DNA from: Plantibacter flavus
Lineage (GTDB): Bacteria; Actinomycetota; Actinomycetes; Actinomycetales; Microbacteriaceae
DNA: 64,000 nt
NCBI RefSeq assembly: GCF_900177615.1
Contig: NZ_FXAP01000006.1
Location: 124,001 to 188,000, forward strand
Direction of reading: 5' to 3'
Of this stretch, positions 8,307 to 16,901 are shown piece after piece. Below the pieces are notes generated by a model. The model saw only the letters and a program-made list of their open reading frames with translations. It did no database searches and was not told the origin of the DNA. Positions within the stretch are counted from its first letter, which is position 1, and each line of letters begins with the position of its first letter. The position numbers and the translations under genes are program-made.

Positions 8307-8385
8307 GACAGCAGGATATCTGCACGAGAACCGGATGGAATCGCGGGAAATCTCCGGTTCTCGGGCGTTTGTCCTGCTCTCGCGC
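8307..8385. repeat. nested inverted repeat, CAGCAGGA family, copy 1
   Basis: Outer arms GACAGCAGGA (8307) and TCCTGCTCTCGCGC (8372) enclose an inner hairpin with arms CGAGAACCGG and CCGGTTCTCG. Three related elements occur at 16902, 30101 and 34561, each with a CAGCAGGA arm opposite TCCTGCT. It lies just past the stop of the HNH nuclease gene and may serve as its terminator. Confidence 0.75.
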
Positions 8386-8400
8386 GGTTGCCATACGCCG

Positions 8401-9177
8401 CTACGCCCGGCAGCTGTCCAGCGTGCCCGTGAGCGTCTGGCGGTCGGCGTCGTCGACCGTGAGGTCGTACGCCATCAGCACGAGGACGAACCTGGCCGCG
8501 TACTCGCAGTGCGAGGCGGCCGAGGGCGGCATCCAACCGCCGGGGCCGGAGTCGGACTTCGACGAGTTCGTGGCGCCGTCGACGGCCTGCAGGTTGATCG
8601 GGTCGTTCGCGAACTGCTCGCGCTGCTGCTCCGTCCACGTGTTCCCGCCGTGGCGCCAACCCCACGCGAGCGGGACGACGTGGTCGATCTGCACGAGCTG
8701 ACTCGACCGCTCGCCGCGCTGGAAGTCGATCGTCGACCCCGTGTAGAGGTCGTGCAGCACTCCGGTGAGGACGACGCAGTCGCGGGTCCCCGGCTTGAAG
8801 GTGACGTCGACGAGATCGCGCGCCAGCACATCGTTGCGGGTGTCGCAGCCGTTGCGGTCGATGTCCGCCCAACGCTGACCGAAACGGTCCCGGTCGTAGC
8901 CGGTGGCGACCTGGGTGGCGGTGTCGACGTCGGCCAGCGCGTCTTCGACGGCGGTGGCGGAGACGACCAACTGCCCGGACGCGTCCACGACAGCGAAGCC
9001 GGCGGCCTCGAGCGATGCCCGTGCGCTCGGGCTGACCGCCGCGGGCGTCGGTGCGACGGATGTCGGCGTCGATGATCCTGGTCCGCCGAACACGGTCCCG
9101 CCGTCGAACTGCGTTGCGACGAGCACCACGACGGCTGCAAGGAGCGCGACGAGCAACGCCAAGGGAGTCTTCTTCAT
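8401..9177 (-). CDS. secreted HNH-family nuclease (DUF1524/GmrSD C-terminal type)
   Basis: 258 residues. The N-terminal KK plus hydrophobic stretch (about residues 5-22, ending VATQF) is a signal peptide or anchor, so the enzyme acts outside the cytoplasm. The nuclease core shows NGCDTRNDVLARDL, then QIDHVVPLAWGWRHGG (His of the HNH motif), then NDPINLQAVDGATNSSKSD and GPGGWMPP, in the order of the DUF1524 family. Two cysteines (in NGCDT and TRDCVV) may form a disulfide. Likely role: DNA degradation for nutrient scavenging or competition; this is inference. Confidence 0.85.
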   Translation of the reverse strand: MKKTPLALLVALLAAVVVLVATQFDGGTVFGGPGSSTPTSVAPTPAAVSPSARASLEAAGFAVVDASGQLVVSATAVEDALADVDTATQVATGYDRDRFGQRWADIDRNGCDTRNDVLARDLVDVTFKPGTRDCVVLTGVLHDLYTGSTIDFQRGERSSQLVQIDHVVPLAWGWRHGGNTWTEQQREQFANDPINLQAVDGATNSSKSDSGPGGWMPPSAASHCEYAARFVLVLMAYDLTVDDADRQTLTGTLDSCRA

Positions 9178-9244
9178 GCTGGGTGCTCTCCTCGGGTCTG
9201 CTCCACCAGCGTAGAGGTGGGCGCCGACACGAAGTCACCGGACG

Positions 9245-9505
9245 TCAGCCCCGGTAGACGTCGCTCCGATGGCCGAGCGTGATGACGACCACGAGGAGCA
9301 CACCGTCATCGATCGTGTACACGATCCGATACCTGCCCACCCTGACTCGGAAGCCGGGGCGCCCCTGCAACGCCGTGGCGCTCGGCGGGCGTGGGTTCTC
9401 CCCGAGCAGAGCGATCGCGGCCCGGATGCGTCGCTGGTCCTGATGGTCGATCCTGCGGAGCGCCTTGATCGCGGCCGGCCGCAGCTCGATGTCGTATCGA
9501 CTCAT
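9245..9505 (-). CDS. RelE/ParE-family toxin of a type II toxin-antitoxin pair
   Basis: 86 residues beginning MSRYDIELRPAAIKALRRID. The core GRPGFRVRVGRYRIVYTIDD and the basic end HRSDVYRG are classic RelE/RelG features; such toxins usually cleave mRNA on the ribosome. Its ATG overlaps the stop of the antitoxin gene by four bases, the standard antitoxin-first arrangement. The pair lies between two minisatellites. Confidence 0.93.
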   Translation of the reverse strand: MSRYDIELRPAAIKALRRIDHQDQRRIRAAIALLGENPRPPSATALQGRPGFRVRVGRYRIVYTIDDGVLLVVVITLGHRSDVYRG

Positions 9506-9750
9506 TCCCAGCCGAGGTCGGCCTTCGCCTGCGCCCACGGGATGCTGTCGCCCTCCTCGGCCATCGCCGCGTCGAAGGCACGGGCGTCCTCGGCGTCTTC
9601 GAGCGCTTCCATCATCCGGTCGTACTGTTCGGGACTGATGATGACGGCCTCTGCGCGCCCGCGACGCTCCACGAACACGGCTTCGGTGTGGGATCGCGCG
9701 ATGAGCTCGGAGAACTTCGCGCGAGCTTCGGTGACGTTGATCCGGGACAT
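9502..9750 (-). CDS. Phd/YefM-family antitoxin
   Basis: 82 residues from ATG 9750 (MSRINVTEARAKFSELIARS). Phd/YefM proteins bind their own promoter through the N-terminal fold and neutralise the toxin with a disordered acidic C-terminus, here AEEGDSIPWAQAKADLGWE. It overlaps the toxin gene ATGA, so the two are translated in a coupled manner. Confidence 0.93.
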   Translation of the reverse strand: MSRINVTEARAKFSELIARSHTEAVFVERRGRAEAVIISPEQYDRMMEALEDAEDARAFDAAMAEEGDSIPWAQAKADLGWE

Positions 9751-10206
9751 GTCGCAAGTGTACGTTTTGGGCCTCCGTCTGTACATGTGGGGGATGACCG
9801 CGGCATCGGCCGACGGTCTCAGGGAAGCCTGGACAAGGTGTGCCGACGACCGAGCGCGCGCTCCACGGGGGTGCCCTTCGACAGGCTCAGGGACCGGCGG
9901 AGGTGCGCTCAGGGACCGGCGGAGGTGCGCTCAGGGACCGGCGGAGGTGCGCTCAGGGGACCGGCGGAGGTGCGCTCAGGGACCGGCGGAGGTGCGCTCA
10001 GGGACCGGCGGAGGTGCGCTCAGGGACCGGCGGAGGTGCGCTCAGGGACCGACTGAGGTGGTCTCAGGGACTGACGAAGGTGCTCGGGGAGCAGACGGAA
10101 CGGACCCCGGCAGGACCTCCGCCCCTGCCGCTGCGGACGCTGGAGGGATAGGGTCGAGCAGACACAGGGTGCCCCACAACGGGCGCCCGCGATCAAGGAG
10201 GATCAC
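9751..10206. repeat. minisatellite (22-bp unit) between the TA pair and formaldehyde dehydrogenase
   Basis: No gene. From about 9873 to 10065 there are eight to nine units CAGGGACCGGCGGAGGTGCG plus CT, starting from one full interspersed-repeat copy (CCCTTCGACAGGCTCAGGGACC). The later units diverge (GACTGAGGTGGTCT). The unit is the near reverse complement of the 21-22 bp unit at 7.96-8.07 kb. The last 60 bases before the next gene hold its ribosome site AAGGAGGA. Confidence 0.9.
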
Positions 10207-11427
10207 GTGTCAGGTAACAGAGCTGTCGCCTACAAAGCAGCGGGTGTCGTCGAGGTCATCGACATCGACTACCCCACCTTCGAACTCAAGGACGGACCGG
10301 GGGTGAACCCGGCCAACGTCGGCCGGAAGGTCCCCCACGGCGCCATCCTCAAGACCGTCGCGACCAACATCTGCGGCTCCGACCAGCACATGGTCCGCGG
10401 CCGCACCACGGCACCGCCGAACCTCGTCCTCGGACACGAGATCACCGGTGAAGTCGTCGAGGTCGGACCGGACGTCGAGTTCATCAAGGTCGGCGACATC
10501 GTCTCGGTGCCGTTCAACATCGCCTGCGGTCGCTGTCGCAATTGCAAGGAGCGCAAGACCGGCATCTGCCTCAACGTGAACCCCGACCGCCCGGGCAGTG
10601 CCTACGGCTACGTCGACATGGGCGGCTGGGTCGGTGGCCAGGCCGAGTACGTGCTCGTGCCCTATGCGGACTGGAACCTCCTGAAGTTCCCGGACCGCGA
10701 CCAGGCGCTCGAGAAGATCATGGACCTCACGATGCTCTCCGACATCTTCCCGACCGGCTTCCACGGTGCGGTGACGGCGGGCGTCGGCGTCGGATCGACC
10801 GTGTACGTGGCAGGCGCGGGTCCTGTCGGCCTCGCCGCAGCGACCGGGGCCATGCTCCTCGGCGCCGCTGCGGTCATCGTCGGCGACATGAACGCCGACC
10901 GGCTGGCGCAGGCGCGGAGCTTCGGTTGCGAGACCGTCGACCTCACCAAGGGCGAGCCGGCGGAGCAGATCGAACAGATCCTCGGTGTCCCGGAGGTCGA
11001 CTGCGCGGTCGACGCCGTCGGCTTCGAGGCTCGTGGCCACGGCGGTGACGCGGGTCATGAAGCACCGGCGACCGTACTCAACTCCCTCATGGACATCACC
11101 GCGGCCGGCGGCGCGCTCGGCATCCCCGGGCTCTATGTGACGGGCGACCCGGGCGGCATTGACGAAGCCGCGAAGAAGGGCGCGCTGTCGCTGAGTCTCG
11201 GCACCGGTTGGGCGAAGTCGCTGTCGTTCACCACCGGTCAGTGCCCGGTCATGAAGTACAACCACGGCCTCATGATGGCGATCCTGCACGACAAGGTGCA
11301 CATCGCGAAGAACGTCAACGCCACCGCGATCACCCTCGAGGATGCCCCGCGCGGGTACGCCGAGTTCGATGCGGGGGCTGCGCAGAAGTTCGTCCTCAAC
11401 CCGAACGGGTATCTGGACGCCGCGTAG
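10207..11427 (+). CDS. fdhA: formaldehyde dehydrogenase, glutathione-independent (zinc alcohol-dehydrogenase family)
   Basis: 406 residues from GTG 10207, preceded by AAGGAGGA. It belongs to the PFDH branch of zinc-dependent medium-chain dehydrogenases, which oxidise formaldehyde to formate with NAD+ and need no thiol cofactor. Visible are the catalytic-zinc site NICGSDQHM and GHEITGEV, the structural-zinc region CGRCRNCKERKTGIC, the NAD-binding GAGPVGLA, and the PFDH-typical KYNHGLMMAILHDKV. It is a single gene ending in a strong terminator. It probably removes formaldehyde from demethylation or C1 metabolism. Confidence 0.9.
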   Translation: MSGNRAVAYKAAGVVEVIDIDYPTFELKDGPGVNPANVGRKVPHGAILKTVATNICGSDQHMVRGRTTAPPNLVLGHEITGEVVEVGPDVEFIKVGDIVSVPFNIACGRCRNCKERKTGICLNVNPDRPGSAYGYVDMGGWVGGQAEYVLVPYADWNLLKFPDRDQALEKIMDLTMLSDIFPTGFHGAVTAGVGVGSTVYVAGAGPVGLAAATGAMLLGAAAVIVGDMNADRLAQARSFGCETVDLTKGEPAEQIEQILGVPEVDCAVDAVGFEARGHGGDAGHEAPATVLNSLMDITAAGGALGIPGLYVTGDPGGIDEAAKKGALSLSLGTGWAKSLSFTTGQCPVMKYNHGLMMAILHDKVHIAKNVNATAITLEDAPRGYAEFDAGAAQKFVLNPNGYLDAA

Positions 11428-11449
11428 TCGGCGCTGCGACATCACCGAG

Positions 11450-11500
11450 AGCGCCCGTTGCGTCGTCTGGAGAGCTGCAGGACGACGGAACGGGCGCTTT
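11450..11500 (+). terminator. long rho-independent terminator after fdhA
   Basis: Arms AGCGCCCGTT-G-CGTCGTC and GACGACG-G-AACGGGCGCT pair over 17 base pairs with one central mismatch, loop of 13, then TTT. An interspersed-repeat copy (CCCTTCGACAGGCTCAGGGACC) follows at about 11508. Confidence 0.9.
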
Positions 11501-11681
11501 CGGCTGCCCTTCGACAGGCTCAGGGACCAAGAGGGAGCATCCGATCGGCGTTCCCTGACGAATACCTGAGTGAACCGTGAGATTTCCTCCTTTCGGTCCG
11601 TCTCTCCAATGACGCGGGAAACCGACGGGGCCCTGGGGCCCGTCCCGCGACGAAGAGACCCCCACTCGCACAAGGACGACC

Positions 11682-12716
11682 ATGCAACACTCCTTCCTCG
11701 CATCCGAATCAGATCCGGAGAGCGACTCCGACACCGGCCCGCTGCTCGGCAGTGCGAGTAGTACGGCGTCGACGGTTCCGATCCGCAGGATCACGGTCAG
11801 CGGCGACGACCCGGCGGTCGCCCGGCAGAACTACGAGCGCGCCTACGACGGCAGCCGATTCACCGTCACCCGCGGCACCGATCCGTTCTCGTTCCAGTGG
11901 GTGTCGATCGGCGACGACCGAGTCTCGCTCCGCACTGCGACGATGACCGGGCACGTCACCGGCGAGACCCCCGGCCTCACCGACTACGTGGTCTCGTGGG
12001 TCCAGACCGGCGGCGGCTGGATCGTGCGTCGCGACGGCCAACGGATGGAGATCCCGCGCTCGCCGTTCGTCCTCCCGTTCCGCCGGCCGTACACGGTGCA
12101 CCTCACCCCGCACCGGCAGAACTCCGTGCTGTTCTCCGCACCGTACCTCGAGGACATCGCGACCGAGATCCACGCCGGCCCGAGTCAGCAGGTGTCGTTC
12201 GACCTCGAGGCGACACCGACACCCGAGGCGATCGAGCGCTGGCGCGTTGCGCTGAACGCCTCCACCCCGGTGCTCACCGACGAGACGGCGCCTCCGCTGC
12301 TCCGCATGAACGCCCAACGACCGCTCGCCCTCGCGCTGCTGCAGCTCGCACCGTGGGCGGTGGTCGACCTGCCGGAGCCGCTCCGCGAGCCCTCGATGGC
12401 GCGCACGCGCCTCGCGGTCGAATACCTGCACCATCACGCGGCGGAACCCATCACGCCCGCCGACGCGGCGAAAGCGGCCGGGCTGCACACGAGGACGCTG
12501 CAGCTCCACTGCCGCCGCGAGCTCGGCATGTCGCCCACCGCCTATCTGCGCGACATCCGACTCGACCGCACCCGCCGCGAGCTCGCCGACAGCTCGCCGC
12601 AGGAGACGACGGTCGGCGAGGTCGCGAAGCGGTGGGGGTTCGTCCACCTCGGACGCTTCGCCTCCGCCTACCGGAACCGCTTCGGCGAGGGCCCGAGCCA
12701 GACCCTCCGCGCCTGA
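11682..12716 (+). CDS. AraC-family transcriptional regulator
   Basis: 344 residues. The N-terminal half resembles the AraC_binding_2 sensor type (TDYVVSWVQTGGGWIVRRDG). The C-terminal half holds the two helix-turn-helix motifs: AKAAGLHTRTLQLHCRRELG with PTAYLRDIRLDRTRREL, and GEVAKRWGFVHLGRFASAYR. These are activator-type regulators. The first 25 residues are Ser/Asp rich and may be a linker or the result of an early start choice. It stands alone; the target is unknown. Confidence 0.88.
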   Translation: MQHSFLASESDPESDSDTGPLLGSASSTASTVPIRRITVSGDDPAVARQNYERAYDGSRFTVTRGTDPFSFQWVSIGDDRVSLRTATMTGHVTGETPGLTDYVVSWVQTGGGWIVRRDGQRMEIPRSPFVLPFRRPYTVHLTPHRQNSVLFSAPYLEDIATEIHAGPSQQVSFDLEATPTPEAIERWRVALNASTPVLTDETAPPLLRMNAQRPLALALLQLAPWAVVDLPEPLREPSMARTRLAVEYLHHHAAEPITPADAAKAAGLHTRTLQLHCRRELGMSPTAYLRDIRLDRTRRELADSSPQETTVGEVAKRWGFVHLGRFASAYRNRFGEGPSQTLRA

Positions 12717-12884
12717 TCGACCGACTTCGGATATCCAGAAAATGAGTGCTTCCGGACGAATCCACGATCGACCGTGAGGATCGGGCGTGACGCGCAGTCT
12801 CATAGATGTCGCCCGCAACACGGGCACCGCGACCGGACACCCGGAACGTGAAACCGCAGTACCAGCCACCGAAGGAGCAACACC

Positions 12885-13304
12885 ATGTCGAACACCACCG
12901 ACACCGCCAACCACGCAGCCACCGCCTCCACGGGCAAGAACGTCATCGCCGACGGCGTCGTCCAGAAGGTCGCCGGCATCGCGGCCCGCGAGGTCCCCGG
13001 CGTGCACGACCTCGGCGGCGGAGCAGCTCGTGCCATCGGCGCCATCCGCAACGCCATCAACGCTCAGGACCGCGGTCAGGGCGTCTCGGTCGAGGTCGGC
13101 GAGAAGCAGGTCGCCGCTGACATCGTGATCGTCGCCGAGTACCCCGTCGACCTCCAGCGCGTCGCGGACGACGTCCGTCGCAGCGTCACCGACGCGATCT
13201 CGAACGTCGTCGGCATGGACGTGACCGAGGTCAACGTCACCGTCTCCGACGTCCACATCCCGTCGGACGACGACAACGACGCTGACGAGAGCCGCGTCCA
13301 GTGA
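12885..13304 (+). CDS. Asp23/Gls24 family envelope stress protein 1
   Basis: 139 residues beginning MSNTTDTANHAATAS, with a GAAGGAG ribosome site. The Asp23 fold is recognisable by GVVQKVAGIAAREVPGVHDL, VSVEVGEKQVAADIVIVAEY and VGMDVTEVNVTVSDVHI. Asp23 proteins are abundant, membrane-associated and linked to alkaline or cell-wall stress; they are held at the membrane by AmaP. It heads a seven-gene locus with four-base overlaps. The C-terminus is acidic (SDDDNDADESR). Confidence 0.92.
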   Translation: MSNTTDTANHAATASTGKNVIADGVVQKVAGIAAREVPGVHDLGGGAARAIGAIRNAINAQDRGQGVSVEVGEKQVAADIVIVAEYPVDLQRVADDVRRSVTDAISNVVGMDVTEVNVTVSDVHIPSDDDNDADESRVQ

Positions 13305-13489
13305 CCACGACCGATCGCGGCATCCTCGTCGGTGCCGTCCTGGCGCTGGCGGCCGTCGCATTCGGCTTCTGGAGCATGGTCCTCGTCGCGCTGTTCATGC
13401 TGATCGGATTCGGCATCGGACGCGTGCTCGAGGGCAAGCTCGACCTGCGCGGTGTCGCCGACGCACTCCGCGGGCGGCGGTCGTCGTGA
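13301..13489 (+). CDS. small membrane protein of the Asp23 locus (DUF2273-like)
   Basis: 62 residues from GTG 13301, overlapping the preceding stop (GTGA). Two short membrane helices (GILVGAVLALAAVAFGFW and LVALFMLIGFGIGRVLEG) are followed by a basic end. Size, topology and position between Asp23-type genes match the DUF2273 membrane proteins of Gram-positive Asp23 loci. Probably a membrane component of the complex. Confidence 0.8.
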   Translation: MTTTDRGILVGAVLALAAVAFGFWSMVLVALFMLIGFGIGRVLEGKLDLRGVADALRGRRSS

Positions 13490-13839
13490 CCGCGGCGGTG
13501 ACGGCCGAACAGGCCGTGCATGGTCGCAACACGATCAGCTCCCGCGCCGTGCGTCGCGTCGTGTCTGCCGTCACCGCGGAGGAACTCGGTGTGCGGGCGT
13601 CGGAGGTCTCGGTCGAGCTCTCCGACGCCCAGGGGGCCCTCACGGTCACCGCGAGCACGCCCATCCACGTGTCGCCGCTCGGCGCCGGATCCCGGACCTC
13701 GGGAACCGTCCTCGAACGCCTGGCACGCGCACAGACCAGCATCCGTGAGCGGTGCCTGGACCTGACCGGGTCGACGATCGGACGCGTCGACCTCCACATC
13801 ACGGGCGCGAAGCTCGAAGAACGAAGGAGGGTGTTGTGA
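13486..13839 (+). CDS. Asp23/Gls24-like protein 2
   Basis: 117 residues from GTG 13486, overlapping the previous stop. The secondary-structure pattern of Asp23 is kept (ISSRAVRRVVSAVTAEELG, then VSVELSDAQGALTVTASTPI, then IGRVDLHITGAKL), but sequence conservation is low. It lacks the PGVH motif of its two better conserved relatives in this locus. The end overlaps the next start (GTGA). Confidence 0.75.
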   Translation: MTAAVTAEQAVHGRNTISSRAVRRVVSAVTAEELGVRASEVSVELSDAQGALTVTASTPIHVSPLGAGSRTSGTVLERLARAQTSIRERCLDLTGSTIGRVDLHITGAKLEERRRVL

Positions 13840-14411
13840 GCACCCCAGCCCTGTATCGCCGCGCGGTGCGTCGCGAGACCCACTCGCCGCGGTCGACGCT
13901 CGCGATCGCGATCGCGATCATTCTCGCGCTCGTGCTCGCCTGGCTCGGCACCGAATCGGTCCTGGCCGCGATCGGGCAGCCGGCGCTCCTCGTCGCACCG
14001 AAGGACATCGTCACCGCGGTGCTCACCGCGGCGACCGCTCCGGCCCCGCTGCTCGTCGCCATCGGCGCGGTCGCGGCGATCATCGGCCTCGTGTTGATCG
14101 TCCTGTCGCTGGCTCCCGCCCGCCAAGGGCGTCGCGGGTCGATCGCCGACCGCACCGCGGCCGTCGTGGACGACCGCGTGATCGCGCAGTCGCTCGCCCG
14201 CGTCGCCTCGTACGCCGGTGACATCGACCCCTCGCAGGTGAGTGTCAGCGTCGGCGCCAGGAGCGCCCGCGTCGACGTCACGCCGACGAGCGGCCGACGC
14301 GTCGACCAGCGCGAGATCCAGCAGGCCGTGGACGCGGAGGTCGCGTCCTACGACTACCGGCCGGCGCTCCGCGCCAAGGTCCGCGTGAGCAGCAAGGGAA
14401 CGGTGGCCTGA
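13836..14411 (+). CDS. Asp23-locus membrane protein (DUF6286-like)
   Basis: 191 residues from GTG 13836 (four-base overlap). Two membrane helices near residues 24-45 and 70-92 (IAIAIAIILALVLAWLG and LLVAIGAVAAIIGLVLIVLS) are followed by an Asp23-like cytoplasmic domain (DDRVIAQSLARVASYAGDID, then VSVSVGARSARVDVTP). It looks like a membrane-anchored relative of Asp23, as found in actinobacterial loci of this type. Confidence 0.8.
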   Translation: MSTPALYRRAVRRETHSPRSTLAIAIAIILALVLAWLGTESVLAAIGQPALLVAPKDIVTAVLTAATAPAPLLVAIGAVAAIIGLVLIVLSLAPARQGRRGSIADRTAAVVDDRVIAQSLARVASYAGDIDPSQVSVSVGARSARVDVTPTSGRRVDQREIQQAVDAEVASYDYRPALRAKVRVSSKGTVA

Positions 14412-15013
14412 TGAACTCCACGAATCGATTCCTCAACCGGTTCTTCATCCTCGTGGTGGGACTCGTCGTCCTCGCGGCCGGCGCGGCCCTGTCCGTGGGT
14501 GCGCTTCTGCCTGACGTGCAGCGGACGATCAGCGAGAACGCCGAGCGGGCCGTCGGACCGACGAACGACACCATCGACGCCCAGCCGTGGATCCTGTGGG
14601 TCGCGGCGGTCGTCGCCCTGCTGCTCATCCTCGTCATCCTCTGGTTCGTGTTCCGGCAGGGCCGCGGCCACACCGGCACGCTGCTGCAGGTCGACGAGCA
14701 GCGGACGAAGGACACCCCGACCGGTGGTCGCGTCGTGCTCGACGTGAAGGTCGCCGAGCAGGTCCTCGAGGAGGCGATCGGGCGCAACCCCGACGTGGTG
14801 TCCGTCGACGTCACCGGCTTCCGGATCCGCAAGCAGTCCACCCTGCGCCTCACCGCACATGCTCGTCGCGGCGCCTCGCCCGTCCAGCTGCGGCGCGACA
14901 TCGAGGCGGCCATCCACGAGTGGGACGGCGTCCTCGGGACGTCCACCCCGGTGGTCATCCAGATCGTCAGCGGACTGCGCACGCGGCTCGCCAGCACCAA
15001 CCGGGTCGTCTGA
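14411..15013 (+). CDS. amaP: AmaP-like Asp23 membrane anchor
   Basis: 200 residues with ATGA overlap. Two membrane helices (about residues 12-32 and 60-80) are separated by a short outer loop. The following cytoplasmic domain ends in LRRDIEAAIHEWDGVLGTST. AmaP of staphylococci has the same two-helix plus cytoplasmic-domain layout and tethers Asp23 to the membrane. The gene position inside a row of Asp23-type genes supports the call; the symbol is by analogy. Confidence 0.78.
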   Translation: MNSTNRFLNRFFILVVGLVVLAAGAALSVGALLPDVQRTISENAERAVGPTNDTIDAQPWILWVAAVVALLLILVILWFVFRQGRGHTGTLLQVDEQRTKDTPTGGRVVLDVKVAEQVLEEAIGRNPDVVSVDVTGFRIRKQSTLRLTAHARRGASPVQLRRDIEAAIHEWDGVLGTSTPVVIQIVSGLRTRLASTNRVV

Positions 15014-15097
15014 CCCGACACCCCGCGGTGCCGCCGCGGCACCCGAATCGACAGCAGTAGGACCGATGCACCGCCGACGCGGTGCGAGGAGGATCGC

Positions 15098-16483
15098 ATG
15101 AGCGACGACACGAAGCACCCGGACCAGCAGCACATCCCCACCCCGGCCGAGGTCCGGGCGGAGCACCCGACGGTGCTCGTACCCGCGCATCCCGATGACG
15201 AGGTCCGCCGCATCGAGTCGCACGACGGCGAGCACGCGGGTGGGACCGTGTCCGCTCCTGGATCGGTCGCTGCGGCGGACACGACGGTCGCTGGATCAGA
15301 GGCTGTTGAACCGGCTGTGATCGACTCGGTCTCCGACGAGACGCCGACGGTGACGGTGTCGGAGCCGGTGGCTTCGCCGGAACCCGCGGACGCACCGGTG
15401 GTCGAGCTCGACTCCGGCCGGCGACGTGAGCAGGAGGCCGACGAGCTCGCCCAGGTCATCGCCACGACGGCCGAGACGGTCCCCGGCGTGCACGCCCTCG
15501 GGTCCCCGACGGCCCGCGCCATCGACAGCGCCCGCACCCGCCTGCTCGGCCGCACCGCCGTCCCGGGCGTCAACGTCCTGGCCGACGAGGACGTGCTGAA
15601 CGTCGAGGTCTCACTGGTGGCCGAGTACCCGGCCAGCATCGACGAGGTCGCGGACACGGTCCGGGCCGACGTCGCGGCCATGCTGGAAGCCCGCCACCCG
15701 GGACCGGTCGACATCGACATCACGGTCACCGACATCCACGGGCCGTTCGACCCGATCGAGCCCGATCCGGGGGAGGTGATCGACGAGGCGAAAGCCGCCG
15801 TCGGCGACGCGACGTCCGCGGCGGGTGCTGCGATCGGCGACGCGGCGGAGGCCGCTGGAGACGCGTTCGGCAACGCCAAGGCTGCTGCATCGGACGCGGT
15901 GGACTCGGCCCGAGCCGGAGCGGCCGACCTGGCCGACGCCGCTGGTGACGCGGTGGAGCAGCGGACCGGCCGGTCCGAGGGCGACGACGGCCGGGCACTG
16001 GAGGACGAGCAGCCGGGTGCGGCCGCGGGTTCGGACAGCGAGCTCGTGGCTGACGGCGACGTCGGCGGCGAACCGATCGATGCGGTGGTGTCGGATTCCT
16101 CCGACGACGTTTCGGAGGAGCTCGCCGAGGCCGCGCGCCAGCTGGCCACCGCGGCCGACTCGCTCGCGACCGTCGCTGACGAGGTGACGCACGGCGCCGA
16201 CCCGAACCTCGCCGACCCTGAGCCCGTCGGTGCGGCTGATGCGATCCAGGACGCTCCGGTGGAAGTGCCGGCCACCACGAGCCCCTATGCCGACCTGGTG
16301 CCGGCCCCCGAGCAGGACAGCGGCGCCGCGGCGCCCGTCGACGGAGCTCCGAGCGCGCTCGAGCCCGCCGACGATGACACGCACGACCAGCCTGCCCCGA
16401 AGGTCGCTGACGTCGACGAGGTGGCGGACGCTCCCGCCGAGGCCACGGCCGTCCAAGCTGCCGCGCCGACGAAGGAGCAGTGA
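15098..16483 (+). CDS. Asp23/Gls24 protein with LEA-like alanine-rich helix and acidic tails
   Basis: 461 residues, three times a normal Asp23. An acidic disordered N-terminus (1-105) precedes an Asp23 domain (about 110-216: AETVPGVHALGSPTARAI, VSLVAEYPASIDEVADTV, VDIDITVTDIHGPF). Next is an alanine-rich amphipathic region (about 228-288) of roughly 11-residue periods such as AAGDAFGNAKA, resembling LEA or apolipoprotein helices that lie on membranes. An acidic Pro/Ala-rich C-terminal half follows. Ribosome site GAGGAGG. It probably adds a desiccation or membrane-protection module to the stress locus; that is inference. Confidence 0.8.
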   Translation: MSDDTKHPDQQHIPTPAEVRAEHPTVLVPAHPDDEVRRIESHDGEHAGGTVSAPGSVAAADTTVAGSEAVEPAVIDSVSDETPTVTVSEPVASPEPADAPVVELDSGRRREQEADELAQVIATTAETVPGVHALGSPTARAIDSARTRLLGRTAVPGVNVLADEDVLNVEVSLVAEYPASIDEVADTVRADVAAMLEARHPGPVDIDITVTDIHGPFDPIEPDPGEVIDEAKAAVGDATSAAGAAIGDAAEAAGDAFGNAKAAASDAVDSARAGAADLADAAGDAVEQRTGRSEGDDGRALEDEQPGAAAGSDSELVADGDVGGEPIDAVVSDSSDDVSEELAEAARQLATAADSLATVADEVTHGADPNLADPEPVGAADAIQDAPVEVPATTSPYADLVPAPEQDSGAAAPVDGAPSALEPADDDTHDQPAPKVADVDEVADAPAEATAVQAAAPTKEQ

Positions 16484-16484
16484 C

Positions 16485-16898
16485 ATGCCGCTCTTCAGCC
16501 GGACCACGTCGTACGGCGCCCGCCCGCGGCCGCGAGCCGTGTGGGCCGCCGCGATCACCGGGGTCGTCCTGCTCGTCCTCATCGTCGTCGGCGTACTGAT
16601 CCCGATCCTCGGGCTCATCGGCGCCGCCGACGGCGCGACGGTCGGTGCGCTCAACGTCCCGGTCGGTGGCATCGTGGTCGCGCTCCTCATCGGGTACGTC
16701 CTCGCACTGCTGTTCCTGCTCGGATGCGTCCGCAGCCGCAACGGCGCACTCTCCTGGGTGCTCGCCGTCGCCGCGGTGATCTCGGCGCTCCTCGTGTCGC
16801 TGTGGCCGCTGCTGGCGGTCGCCTTCGCGGGCGTCGACCAGGCATCTGACGTGGTGCCGTTCATCCAGGACCTCATCAGCCGGGTCACGGGCGGCTGA
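16485..16898 (+). CDS. membrane protein closing the Asp23 locus
   Basis: 137 residues, start ATG one base after the previous stop, with ribosome site GAAGGAG inside the preceding gene. Three or four membrane helices (AAITGVVLLVLIVVGVLIPI, VGGIVVALLIGYVLALLFLL, WVLAVAAVISALLVSLWPLL). No family recognised. It is followed by a long hairpin that should end the operon. Confidence 0.8.
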   Translation: MPLFSRTTSYGARPRPRAVWAAAITGVVLLVLIVVGVLIPILGLIGAADGATVGALNVPVGGIVVALLIGYVLALLFLLGCVRSRNGALSWVLAVAAVISALLVSLWPLLAVAFAGVDQASDVVPFIQDLISRVTGG

Positions 16899-16901
16899 GC
16901 A

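Noticed and set aside
9873-10070. possible CRISPR array
   Set aside because: Units are contiguous 22-bp tandem repeats without unique spacers and derive from the interspersed repeat; no cas gene nearby.
14278-16278. 666-codon antisense open frame across the Asp23 locus
   Set aside because: Ser/Ala/Thr-rich antisense frame with no motif; the plus strand carries clear Asp23 and membrane genes.
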